From: Rhodobacterales bacterium RIFCSPHIGHO2_02_FULL_62_130
GTDB lineage: Bacteria > Pseudomonadota > Alphaproteobacteria > Rhodobacterales > Rhodobacteraceae
Direction of reading: 5' to 3'
DNA: 64,000 nt
NCBI GenBank assembly: GCA_001828855.1
Contig: MHZT01000033.1
Span: 1 to 64,000 of the forward strand
Below the pieces are notes generated by a model that had not been told where the DNA came from, made no database searches, and saw only the letters and a list, made by a program, of their open reading frames with translations. Below, in pieces: positions 17,150 to 24,822 of the stretch (positions are counted from its first letter, which is position 1; the number at the start of each line of letters is the position of its first letter). The translations under genes were made by a program, and so were the position numbers.

Positions 17150-18713
17150 GGCTGGCCTCCTTTATGCTCAGGGCTTTCTGGATTTCGACTTGCAGGCGGC
17201 GCTCGGCGGCCTGAAGGGCGTGTTCGGGGTCAGTCTCGGCAGGATCGTCCAGATCGGCACGGTCGAGCATCTGGTGCGCCCGCCCGTCCGCCATCACAAG
17301 AATGCGGTCGCAGGCGGTCAGCAGCTCCGACAGTTCCGAGGAAATGACGATCACGCCCTTGCCCGCCTGCGCCAGATCGCGGACCAGACGGATGATCTCG
17401 GCCTTGGAGCCGATGTCGATCCCTGCCGTGGGTTCGTCAAGGATCAGGATTTCAGGCTCGGTTGCCAGCCATTTGCCGATCACCACCTTTTGCTGATTGC
17501 CGCCCGACAGGGTGGAAACGGCATGATCGCGGCTTGCGGTCTTGATCGACAGACGGTCGATCATCTTGTCGGCAATCTCGCGCACACGGGCGCGGTCCAC
17601 CATGCCGCGCGGCGTGATGCGGCCCAGCACGGACATCACCATATTATCCGCCACGCTATGGGCCGGAATGATGCCTTGGGTCGCCCGCGCCTCGGGGACA
17701 AGGGCGATGCCGTTGGCAATCGCATCCGAGGGGCGGCGGATTGCCACCTTCTGGCCCTTGATGCGGATATCGCCGGCAATCGCAGGTTCGATCCCCGCAA
17801 TCACCCGCGCCAGAGCGGACCGCCCCGAGCCAAGCAGCCCGGCCAGACCCAGCACCTCACCCCGATGCAGGGTGAAGCTGACATCTTCGGGTTTGTGCGG
17901 GCCGGTGACGCGGGACAGATCCAACAGCACCTCGCCCCGCATGGCGTCCCCGCGGGCCACATCGGCCAGCCCTTTGGAGCGTTTGCCGACGATATGCTCG
18001 ATCATTACGTCGATGGGCAGATCGGCCAGCGGTGCCGTTATCACATGCTTGCCGTCGCGCAGGATGGTGGCGCGGTCGGCGATGCGAGCGATTTCATCCA
18101 TCCGGTGGCTGACATAGATGATCGCCACGCCCTTGGCCTTCAACTGCCGCAGAAAGACGAACAGCCGTTCCACATCCGACACCGAAAGCGCGGTGGAGGG
18201 TTCGTCAAGGATCAGCACCCGCGCATCCTGACTGATCGCCTTGGCAATCTCGGTCAGTTGCTTTTGTCCCGCCCCCAGATCGCCCACCAGCGCGGTGGGA
18301 TCAACCTCGACCTGCAACATGTCGAAAATCGCCTGCGCCCGGCGGATCGAGTCTGCATCGTCGATCATGCCACGGGCGTCGCGGGCCTCGCGCGTCAGAA
18401 AGATGTTCTGGGCGACGGTCAGCGTCGGGATCAGCGACATCTCCTGAAAGTTCATGGCGATGCCTGCGGCCCGCGCGGCTTCGGGCGTGGGGGCGGCCAG
18501 CTTTTGCCCGCCCACCTCGATTGCGCCCTCATCCGGAACATGGACGCCGTTCAACACCTTGAGGATGGTGGATTTTCCCGCCCCGTTTCCGCCCAAAAGG
18601 GCGTGAACCTCGCCGGTAAGTACCTCGAAATCCACCCCGTCCAGCGCCCGGATACCCCCAAAGGATTTGGAGATACCGGTCATGCGGACGGCAACAGGGG
18701 CGGGGCTGGTCAT
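17142..18713 (-). CDS. Sugar ABC transporter ATP-binding protein with two ATPase domains (RbsA type)
   Basis: A 523-residue protein with two fused nucleotide-binding domains. The first has Walker A GGNGAGKST, signature LGAGQKQ and Walker B RVLILDEPST; the second has a degenerate Walker A (GLLGSGRSAL), signature LSGGNQQK and EILILDEPTAG. This two-domain layout and degenerate second P-loop are usual for RbsA/MglA proteins. The start at 18713 overlaps the upstream dehydrogenase stop by ATGA. It energises the permease at 16193. A 593-codon open frame on the opposite strand is only a GC-bias shadow. Confidence 0.92.
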   Translation of the reverse strand: MTSPAPVAVRMTGISKSFGGIRALDGVDFEVLTGEVHALLGGNGAGKSTILKVLNGVHVPDEGAIEVGGQKLAAPTPEAARAAGIAMNFQEMSLIPTLTVAQNIFLTREARDARGMIDDADSIRRAQAIFDMLQVEVDPTALVGDLGAGQKQLTEIAKAISQDARVLILDEPSTALSVSDVERLFVFLRQLKAKGVAIIYVSHRMDEIARIADRATILRDGKHVITAPLADLPIDVMIEHIVGKRSKGLADVARGDAMRGEVLLDLSRVTGPHKPEDVSFTLHRGEVLGLAGLLGSGRSALARVIAGIEPAIAGDIRIKGQKVAIRRPSDAIANGIALVPEARATQGIIPAHSVADNMVMSVLGRITPRGMVDRARVREIADKMIDRLSIKTASRDHAVSTLSGGNQQKVVIGKWLATEPEILILDEPTAGIDIGSKAEIIRLVRDLAQAGKGVIVISSELSELLTACDRILVMADGRAHQMLDRADLDDPAETDPEHALQAAERRLQVEIQKALSIKEASHG

Positions 18714-19876
18714 TCCACCCGCTCCCACTTGCCGCTTTCGCCTGAGCGCAGCATGGCGTCGGCGACAAGTTCGGTCAAAAGGCCGTCCTCGAAGTTCGGG
18801 CTGGGCTGCTTGCCGCTGGCAATCGCGTTGAACAGATCAAAACATTCCACGATCTTCGTCTCCGAATAGCCGATGCCCAGACCGGGGATCGGCCACAGAC
18901 CGCCACCATAGGGGTGCGCAGGGCCGGTATAAACCGTGCGGAAGCCGCGCGCATCGGCAGGATCGTCCGCGAACATCACCTGCAATTCGTCGCGGCGTTC
19001 GTAGTTGAAGGCGATGGACCCCTTGGTGCCGTGGATTTCCAGCGTGATGAAGTTGTTGCGGCCCCAGGCGTTGCGCGTGGCCTCCAGGCTGCCGATGGCG
19101 CCATTGCCAAAGCGCAGCATTGATACCACCTCGTCATCGACATCCACCGGCGCACGTTCGGCGTGCGCCGATTTCTCGGATGCGCCCAGTTTGTCCACCC
19201 CACCCTGCTGGATCGGGCGCGAGGTGACATAGGTCTTGGTCATCGCGATCACCTCGGCAATCGGGCCGACAAGATAATGCGCAAGGTCCACAACATGGGT
19301 GCCGATATCGCCCACGGTGCCCGACCCTGCGATCTTCTTCTGGAACCGCCAGGACAGCGGCCCGTTCTCATCCGCCGACCAATCTTGCAGATAGGTGCCA
19401 CGGAAGTTCAGGATACGGCCGATGCGGCCTTCGTCGATATATTTTTTTGCCAGCGCCACGGCGGGCGTGCGGCGATAGTTGAAGGCCACCATATGGATGA
19501 TGCCAGCGGCCTTCGCCGCCTCGGTCATCGCGCGGGCCTCTTCCACGGTGCGGGCCAGCGGCTTTTCGCAGATGATGTGCTTGCCTGCCTTGGCGGCGGC
19601 AATCGCGATTTCGGCATGCACGTTGTTCGGCGTGCAGATATCGACCACATCGATATCTGGCCGCGCCACGACAGAGCGCCAGTCGCTGGAGGCTTCGTCA
19701 AAGCCGAAGCGGCGGCGGGCTTCTTCGGCGGCACCGTCGGTGATGTCCACCACCACCTTGCGGTGCGGAATGGCCGGTGCGGGCCAGAAGAACATCGGCA
19801 TCGCGGCATAGGCCATGGCATGCGCCTTGCCCATGAACCCGCCGCCGATCATGGCGACGTTCAACACTTTGGTCAT
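18710..19876 (-). CDS. lgdA: Levoglucosan-dehydrogenase-like Gfo/Idh/MocA oxidoreductase
   Basis: A 388-residue NAD-dependent dehydrogenase. The start MIGGGFMGKAHAMAYAAMP followed by FFWPAPA, then CEKPLARTVEEA, FNYRRTPAVALAKKYI, FRGTYLQDWSAD, SWRFQKKIAGSG and GFRTVYTGPAHPYG, matches from memory the levoglucosan dehydrogenase of Pseudarthrobacter very closely along its whole length. That enzyme oxidises levoglucosan at C3 as the first catabolic step. Catalytic Lys (EKP) and the DIGTHVVD Asp/His pair are present. GGAG precedes the start at 19876. A related dehydrogenase with another anhydro or disaccharide substrate cannot be excluded. Confidence 0.75.
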   Translation of the reverse strand: MTKVLNVAMIGGGFMGKAHAMAYAAMPMFFWPAPAIPHRKVVVDITDGAAEEARRRFGFDEASSDWRSVVARPDIDVVDICTPNNVHAEIAIAAAKAGKHIICEKPLARTVEEARAMTEAAKAAGIIHMVAFNYRRTPAVALAKKYIDEGRIGRILNFRGTYLQDWSADENGPLSWRFQKKIAGSGTVGDIGTHVVDLAHYLVGPIAEVIAMTKTYVTSRPIQQGGVDKLGASEKSAHAERAPVDVDDEVVSMLRFGNGAIGSLEATRNAWGRNNFITLEIHGTKGSIAFNYERRDELQVMFADDPADARGFRTVYTGPAHPYGGGLWPIPGLGIGYSETKIVECFDLFNAIASGKQPSPNFEDGLLTELVADAMLRSGESGKWERVE

Positions 19877-19953
19877 TGTCGTTCTCCGGGGAATGGGGGG
19901 GATGGGCCTTCGCAGGTGCGCAATCAGCACCACCCAAGAAGGCCCGGGTCGCA

Positions 19954-19978
19954 CGCGGGGTGATAGGGACACCCCGCG
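19954..19978 (-). terminator. Intercistronic hairpin after the binding-protein gene
   Basis: CGCGGGGT and ACCCCGCG flank a 9-nt loop between the binding protein (stop at 19988) and the dehydrogenase (start at 19876). Such hairpins usually stabilise the upstream binding-protein mRNA and lower expression of downstream genes. Confidence 0.55.
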
Positions 19979-19987
19979 CGGTATCGC

Positions 19988-21109
19988 TTATTGCATCGAG
20001 GCTTTCACGTTGTCGGTGGCTTCGGTCGAGTAGACCTGCGTCCAAGCCTCCAGCAGGTTGTCCTTGCTGACGGGCAGCGCGGGCAAGGCGACGAAATCGG
20101 GCGCGTCCTTGTCCAGCAGCGCGTAGCCGGCCAGCTTGGCCTCGACCACACCGGCGTCATAGGGGCGTTGCGCGCCCAGACCCTTGATGAAGCCGCCCTG
20201 CGCCATGCTGATGGCGACGTTTTCGCCAAGATCGACCGTGGTGATGATCAGATCATCGCGGCCATTGGCGCGGGCTGCGGCCATGACACCTTCGGCAGGC
20301 ACGTCCCAGACCGCCCAGATCCCCTTGATATTCGGGTTCGAGGTCAGCATGGCACCGGCCGCCTTTTCGGCATCACCGGAAAAGTCCGGCCCGCCGATCC
20401 CCTGCTCATCCACGATCTTGATGTTGGGATAGTCGCTGGCGATGGTGGCCTTGAAGGCGTCATAGCGCTGCTTGGTCACGAAGAAATCGGCGGCGTGGAA
20501 GACCAGACCGATCTCGCCCCCGTCAGGGCCAAGCGCCTTGGCCATCAGATGGGCTGCCGCAACGCCATTGCCATAATTGTCCGCCGAAACGACCGAGACA
20601 TAATCCGTGCCAGCCACGAACCCTGCCGGCACGTTGTCCATGAACACCAGCTTGGCACCGGCCTCATGTGCGGCGCGGTAGGCGGCTGCCGTGGCAGTCG
20701 GGTCGGTCGGGATCGACACGATGATATCGGGCGACTGCGCCATGATGGTTTCCAGATCGCTGACCTGCTTTTCTGGCTTGAAGCCTGCGTCGGTGACGGC
20801 GATCACCTCGATCCCCATGGCGGCAAACTGGGTCTGCAACCCGTTGATCTGGGCGCGGCTCCAGTCATTGCCGCCGTAATGCATTACGATGGCGGCGGTT
20901 GCGCCCATCTCTTTGATCTTGGCCAGTTCCTCGTCGCTCAGGGCAACATCGGAAGCGGGCGACGGGTCTTCGCCGCTGGGGCCTTTCGACAGCACCGTTT
21001 CCTGCAACTTGGCAAGCGCATCGTCAGGGTTGGCAAGGGCCGGCAGGGCAGCGCCCATCACCAGTGCAAGCGCGGCAACAGAGCCCAAAAGGCTACGTCT
21101 GTTCAACAT
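19988..21109 (-). CDS. Periplasmic sugar-binding protein of the ABC transporter
   Basis: A 373-residue protein with a signal peptide (LLGSVAALALVMGAALPALA) and the two-lobed periplasmic-binding/LacI fold: IVMHYGGNDWSRAQINGL, DIIVSIPTDPTATAAAYR, FMDNVPAG and IKGIWAVWDVPAEGV. It carries a roughly 50-residue extension after the signal that is not usual in RbsB. The start at 21109 is preceded by AGGAAGAAG. It is closely related in sequence to the signal-less protein at 23577-24578. The ligand is probably levoglucosan or a similar anhydro-sugar, given the operon. Confidence 0.85.
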   Translation of the reverse strand: MLNRRSLLGSVAALALVMGAALPALANPDDALAKLQETVLSKGPSGEDPSPASDVALSDEELAKIKEMGATAAIVMHYGGNDWSRAQINGLQTQFAAMGIEVIAVTDAGFKPEKQVSDLETIMAQSPDIIVSIPTDPTATAAAYRAAHEAGAKLVFMDNVPAGFVAGTDYVSVVSADNYGNGVAAAHLMAKALGPDGGEIGLVFHAADFFVTKQRYDAFKATIASDYPNIKIVDEQGIGGPDFSGDAEKAAGAMLTSNPNIKGIWAVWDVPAEGVMAAARANGRDDLIITTVDLGENVAISMAQGGFIKGLGAQRPYDAGVVEAKLAGYALLDKDAPDFVALPALPVSKDNLLEAWTQVYSTEATDNVKASMQ

Positions 21110-21164
21110 TTCTTCTTCCTCCCAGAGAAGTGGCGGGGCTTCCGCCATGTGGTGGGTCAGCGGT

Positions 21165-21986
21165 TCAGACCGCGGTGGCCCGGTTCAGGTAGTCCATGCT
21201 CAGCCGCGCGCCCTCGGCGGGGTCGGGCCAGCTGTCAAGTTCGGTGCAAACCCAGCCGTCAAAGCCCACATCCTTCATCGCCTGAAGGATCGGCCCCGTC
21301 GGCACATCCCCCCGATCCAGCGGGGTGAAGGCGAAGGGGGCGCGTTTGAACCCCTTCAGGTGGACATAGCTGATGCGGGCAGCGTGATCGCGGATCAGTT
21401 GCGCCGGATCGCCACCGGCTGCCGCAAGATGCGCGGTGTCGGGGCAGAAATCGATCGCGGTCAGATCAAAGATCTTGGCCACTTCGGCGGGGCCTTCGAC
21501 GATGGTGGACAGGTGCGGGTGGTAATGCGCCCGCAGCCCACGCGCCTCGGCCAGCGCCTTCACACGATCCAGCGCCGCGCCCAGCTTGTGATAATCCGGC
21601 TCGCGGGTGCCATCGAAGCGTTTCGCCCCGCCGCCCACCACCAGATGCGGCGCGCCAAGTTCGGCAGCACGATCCGCCGCGCGGGTCACGCGGGCCAGTT
21701 CCTCGGGCAGAATGTCGTCGAAAATGAAGTTCCCACCAGCATAGGTGGCCACCAATTCCAGCCCGTTATCGGCCAGCATCCGGCGCATCTCGGCGGCGCT
21801 GCGGTCCAAGAGGTTGCCGTCGAACATCTCGACACCCGCATAGCCCGCTGCGGCGATGTCGGCACAGGCGCGATCCATGTCGCCGAAGGTGCGATAGGCA
21901 AGCTGCGTGATCGAGGTGACGCCAACCGCATCCCCCCCAAGACCGCCCCAGCAATTGGCGTGATAGGCCAGCTTCCAAGCTGTCAT
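21165..21986 (-). CDS. Xylose-isomerase-like TIM-barrel protein, first gene of the sugar operon
   Basis: A 273-residue sugar-phosphate isomerase/epimerase family barrel with GYAGVEMFDG, RAHYHPHLSTIVE, DFCPDTAHLAAAGGD, ISYVHLKGFKR and WVCTELDSWPDP marking the metal site. It is the promoter-proximal gene of the minus-strand operon, 56 bp before the binding protein. With the barrel at 14830 it makes the pair expected for the LgdB1/LgdB2-type elimination and hydration steps. The exact step is inference. Confidence 0.8.
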   Translation of the reverse strand: MTAWKLAYHANCWGGLGGDAVGVTSITQLAYRTFGDMDRACADIAAAGYAGVEMFDGNLLDRSAAEMRRMLADNGLELVATYAGGNFIFDDILPEELARVTRAADRAAELGAPHLVVGGGAKRFDGTREPDYHKLGAALDRVKALAEARGLRAHYHPHLSTIVEGPAEVAKIFDLTAIDFCPDTAHLAAAGGDPAQLIRDHAARISYVHLKGFKRAPFAFTPLDRGDVPTGPILQAMKDVGFDGWVCTELDSWPDPAEGARLSMDYLNRATAV

Positions 21987-22123
21987 CGGTATCCCTCCCC
22001 CCGTGCCGCAGGCGCTGCGGGGTTGCCCGCCTTGCCCGCTTTTCTGCCGGCCTCCTCTGACCGTGAAACCTCGTTAAGCGCCTATTCGGCGTCGGTCAAC
22101 ATTATTTATGCTGATCTTTCGCT

Positions 22124-22169
22124 ACTTCTGCATTTTTACAGCAAAAGTTTTTTCTTGAACGGCAGAAGT
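22124..22169. promoter_or_regulatory. Candidate operator in the divergent control region
   Basis: ACTTCTGC (22124-22131) and GCAGAAGT (22162-22169) form an 8-bp inverted repeat with a 30-bp AT-rich spacer, in the 181-bp region between the sugar operon (start 21986) and the ROK gene (GTG at 22168). The right arm overlaps the proposed start codon. This is a candidate site for the ROK protein. Confidence 0.35.
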
Positions 22170-23580
22170 GGCGGCTTTATCCCTTCTGAAACCCTGCAAG
22201 GACGCGCCTTTGCCCCTGACCGCCCCCGACCTGACCGAATCGCACCGCCCCCGCGGCAAGGGGCGTCCGCGCACGGTGGAAACCGCAGCGCCCTCGCTGG
22301 TCGAGCTTTTGAACCTTGTGCGCAGCGGGGCCGCTAACACGCGGCAAGAGCTGGAACGCCAAAGCGAGTTTGGCCGCGCCGTGGTTGCGGACCGCCTGAC
22401 GATGCTGGGCGATCTGGGGCTGGTGGATGAAAGCGAGCTTGGCACGGCGACGGGCGGACGGGCGCCGCGGCTAGTGCGCTTTGCCAACCGGCGGGCCGCG
22501 ATCCTTGTTGCCACGCTGGACCAGACGGCCATCGGTGTGGGTGTGGCTGACCTGTCGGGCAACCTTTTGACCGAACACCACGAGGCCGCCGACCTGACCG
22601 CCCCGCCGGATGAGCTGATCGACCGTATGACCGCGCTGTTCCGCTGGTCGATGGACCGGCACGCCCCACAAGGCGCGATCTGGGGCATCTCGCTGTCGGT
22701 GCCGGGGGCGGTGCAAGGCACGACCGAGGGCGATTTTCTGACCGCAACTCCGCCGGTTCTGCCCGCATGGGAAGGCTTTCCGCTGATCGAGACGCTGACC
22801 CGCCGTTTTGGCGTGCCGGTCTGGATGCGCTCCAGCGTGGAAACCATGACCATGGGCGAGTTGCACGCGGGCGCGGGCATCGGCATGCGCAGTATGCTGT
22901 TCATCAAGGTCGGACGCCGGATCGGCGCGGGCATGGTCTGCGACGGCCAGCTTTATCGCGGCGCGCAAGGGGCTGCTGGGCTGATCGGATCGCTTCCCAC
23001 GGCATCGGGTGGGCGCAGCGGCACTTTGGATGCGCTGGCCGGATCGGATATGATCCAGCGCGAGGGCCTCTCTGCCGCACAAGACGGGCGCAGTCCGATG
23101 CTGGCCGATATCCTGCGGCGCGGGGGCGAGATCACCGCGATCGAGGTGTCGCAGGCCGCGCAGATGGGGGATGCGGTTTCAACAGAAATCCTCTCCGCCT
23201 CGGGCCATCTGATCGGTCAGGTGGTGGCGGTGCTGGCAAATGCGCTGAACCCCGAACTGATCGTGCTGTCCGGCTCTATCGTGCAGACCAATGATATCCT
23301 GCTGGCCGCCCTGCGCGAGGCGGTTTACGGCGCGTCGCACCCTTTCGTCACCCGCGATCTGCGGATCATCCGCTCGCAGATGGGCAGCTCGGCCGGGTTG
23401 GTCGGTGCGGCGCGCGTGGCGTCAGAGGCGCTGTTTGCGCCCGGCTTCCTGAAGGAATGGGTGATGCAGGGCAGCCCGCTGGCCCATCCGGCCTTTGTCA
23501 CCTTGCAAGACCGGCTTTCCGCCGATGCGGCCCCGCCTCCGCCGATGACCGCGCGGGCCGGAAAGGAGCTTTCGACATGA
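22168..23580 (+). CDS. ROK-family transcriptional regulator
   Basis: A 470-residue protein with an N-terminal winged-helix segment (about residues 45-78, TRQELERQSEFGRAVVADRL) and a ROK sugar-binding domain with ISLSVPGAVQG and ELHAGAGIGMRSMLFIKVG. The DxGxT ATP motif is degenerate, as in repressors rather than kinases. It is divergent from the sugar operon and is its likely regulator. The GTG at 22168 gives the longest frame; a TTG at 22210 is an alternative. The stop overlaps the next gene by ATGA, so regulator and solute-binding-like protein are made together. Confidence 0.85.
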   Translation: MAALSLLKPCKDAPLPLTAPDLTESHRPRGKGRPRTVETAAPSLVELLNLVRSGAANTRQELERQSEFGRAVVADRLTMLGDLGLVDESELGTATGGRAPRLVRFANRRAAILVATLDQTAIGVGVADLSGNLLTEHHEAADLTAPPDELIDRMTALFRWSMDRHAPQGAIWGISLSVPGAVQGTTEGDFLTATPPVLPAWEGFPLIETLTRRFGVPVWMRSSVETMTMGELHAGAGIGMRSMLFIKVGRRIGAGMVCDGQLYRGAQGAAGLIGSLPTASGGRSGTLDALAGSDMIQREGLSAAQDGRSPMLADILRRGGEITAIEVSQAAQMGDAVSTEILSASGHLIGQVVAVLANALNPELIVLSGSIVQTNDILLAALREAVYGASHPFVTRDLRIIRSQMGSSAGLVGAARVASEALFAPGFLKEWVMQGSPLAHPAFVTLQDRLSADAAPPPPMTARAGKELST

Positions 23581-24578
23581 CGATATCCGGCCTTGGCCCG
23601 CATGGCGAACGCGCAGCCCCTCCCGAACGCGTCAGCCTTCTGCCCGATGACCGCACCGCCGCCAAATCCGCCGGATGGCGCGTGGCCGTGGTGCTGCACA
23701 CGCTGCAAAGCGATTGGGCCAAGCAGCAACTGACCGGAATGGTTGGGATTTTCGGCGATTGCGGGGCGGCGGTGATCGATGTGGTCGATTGCGGTTTTTC
23801 CCCCGACTTGCAGGTTGCCGAATTGGATCGGCTGATCGGGCAGCGCCCCGATGCAATCATTTCCCTGCCTGTCGCCAACGAGCAGGTCGCCGCCGCCCAT
23901 GCCCGCGTCTCGGAAGCGGGGATCAAGCTGGTGCTGCTGGACAACGCCCCCACGGGCCTGTTGCCCGGCAAGGATTACACGGCGCTGGTTTCGGCGGATA
24001 ATTTTGGTCTGGGCAAGATTGCGGCGGCGGGGCTGTCGCAGCATCTGGCGAAGGGGGCCGAGGTTGGCGTCCTTGGCTTTGCCGCTGATTTCTTCGCGAC
24101 TAACGAGCGCGAGATCGCCTTCACCGACTGGCTTCAGATCAACCGCCCCGACATTACTCCGCGCGTCCGCCACTTTGCGCGGATCGAGGATGCGGCGGCT
24201 TCGGCGGAGGCTTTGCTTGCGGCCCATCCTGCCTTGGCGGGGCTTTTCGTGGTCTGGGATACCCCTGCCATGGCAGTGGCCACGCGTCAGGCAGAGCTTG
24301 GGGCCAGCTTGCAGATGGCAACAGTGGATCTGGGAGAAGAGGCCGCAATCGCGCTTGCCCGCGGAAAAACGGTCTGCTGCATCGCAGCGCAGCAGCCCCT
24401 TTTGCAAGGGATTGTAGCCGCACAGACGGTTATCCTTTGCCTGCTGGGCCGCCCCGTTCCAGCGTGGATCGCTCTGCCCGGCATCTGCGTTACGCGCGAG
24501 AATGTCGTCGAAAGCTTCCAGACCATCTGGCGCCAACCCGCCCCGCGCGAAGTGCTGCGACTGTTGGGATTGTCATGA
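23577..24578 (+). CDS. Signal-less, cytoplasmic paralog of the sugar-binding protein
   Basis: A 333-residue protein with the periplasmic-binding/LacI ligand fold but no signal peptide and no DNA-binding domain. Blocks align with the binding protein at 19988: VVLHTLQSDWAKQQLTGM, DAIISLPVANEQVAAAHA, LLDNAPTGLLPGKDY, ALVSADNFGLG, ADFFATNERE and LFVVWDTPAMAV. It is translationally coupled (ATGA) to the ROK regulator. A cytosolic ligand sensor that works with the regulator, or an enzyme-like sugar-binding accessory, are possible roles. A mis-called N-terminus hiding a signal is unlikely, because the upstream sequence is the ROK gene. Confidence 0.75.
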   Translation: MTISGLGPHGERAAPPERVSLLPDDRTAAKSAGWRVAVVLHTLQSDWAKQQLTGMVGIFGDCGAAVIDVVDCGFSPDLQVAELDRLIGQRPDAIISLPVANEQVAAAHARVSEAGIKLVLLDNAPTGLLPGKDYTALVSADNFGLGKIAAAGLSQHLAKGAEVGVLGFAADFFATNEREIAFTDWLQINRPDITPRVRHFARIEDAAASAEALLAAHPALAGLFVVWDTPAMAVATRQAELGASLQMATVDLGEEAAIALARGKTVCCIAAQQPLLQGIVAAQTVILCLLGRPVPAWIALPGICVTRENVVESFQTIWRQPAPREVLRLLGLS

Positions 24579-24822
24579 GAGGATTGTGAGGGTCCGCAAT
24601 GGGCCGGGTGCGACATCGCGGACACGTGTCGGATTTTTCTTGTTCAACAGCGCTATTCAAATTCTGCGGTCGTGCTGGCCCAGAGTTGAAGAAGATTTCC
24701 GACAGCATGGCTCCAGCCGATACATCTGGGATACATCAAGCGACCTTTCGAGGACTTGCAAGCAATCAGGCAGATCGCCAACACTCGCTGTGTCAAATTT
24801 CCCTCCAGGAAGAAGTATCGAG

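Noticed and set aside
17088-18869. A 593-codon open frame opposite the sugar ABC ATPase
   Set aside because: It lies antisense to a gene with full Walker and signature motifs; its His/Arg/Gln-rich peptide has no family features and reflects GC bias.
24579-24822. Transposon terminal repeat or target-site duplication outside the tniQ pair
   Set aside because: Comparison by eye with 28947-29236 gave no convincing inverted or direct repeat.
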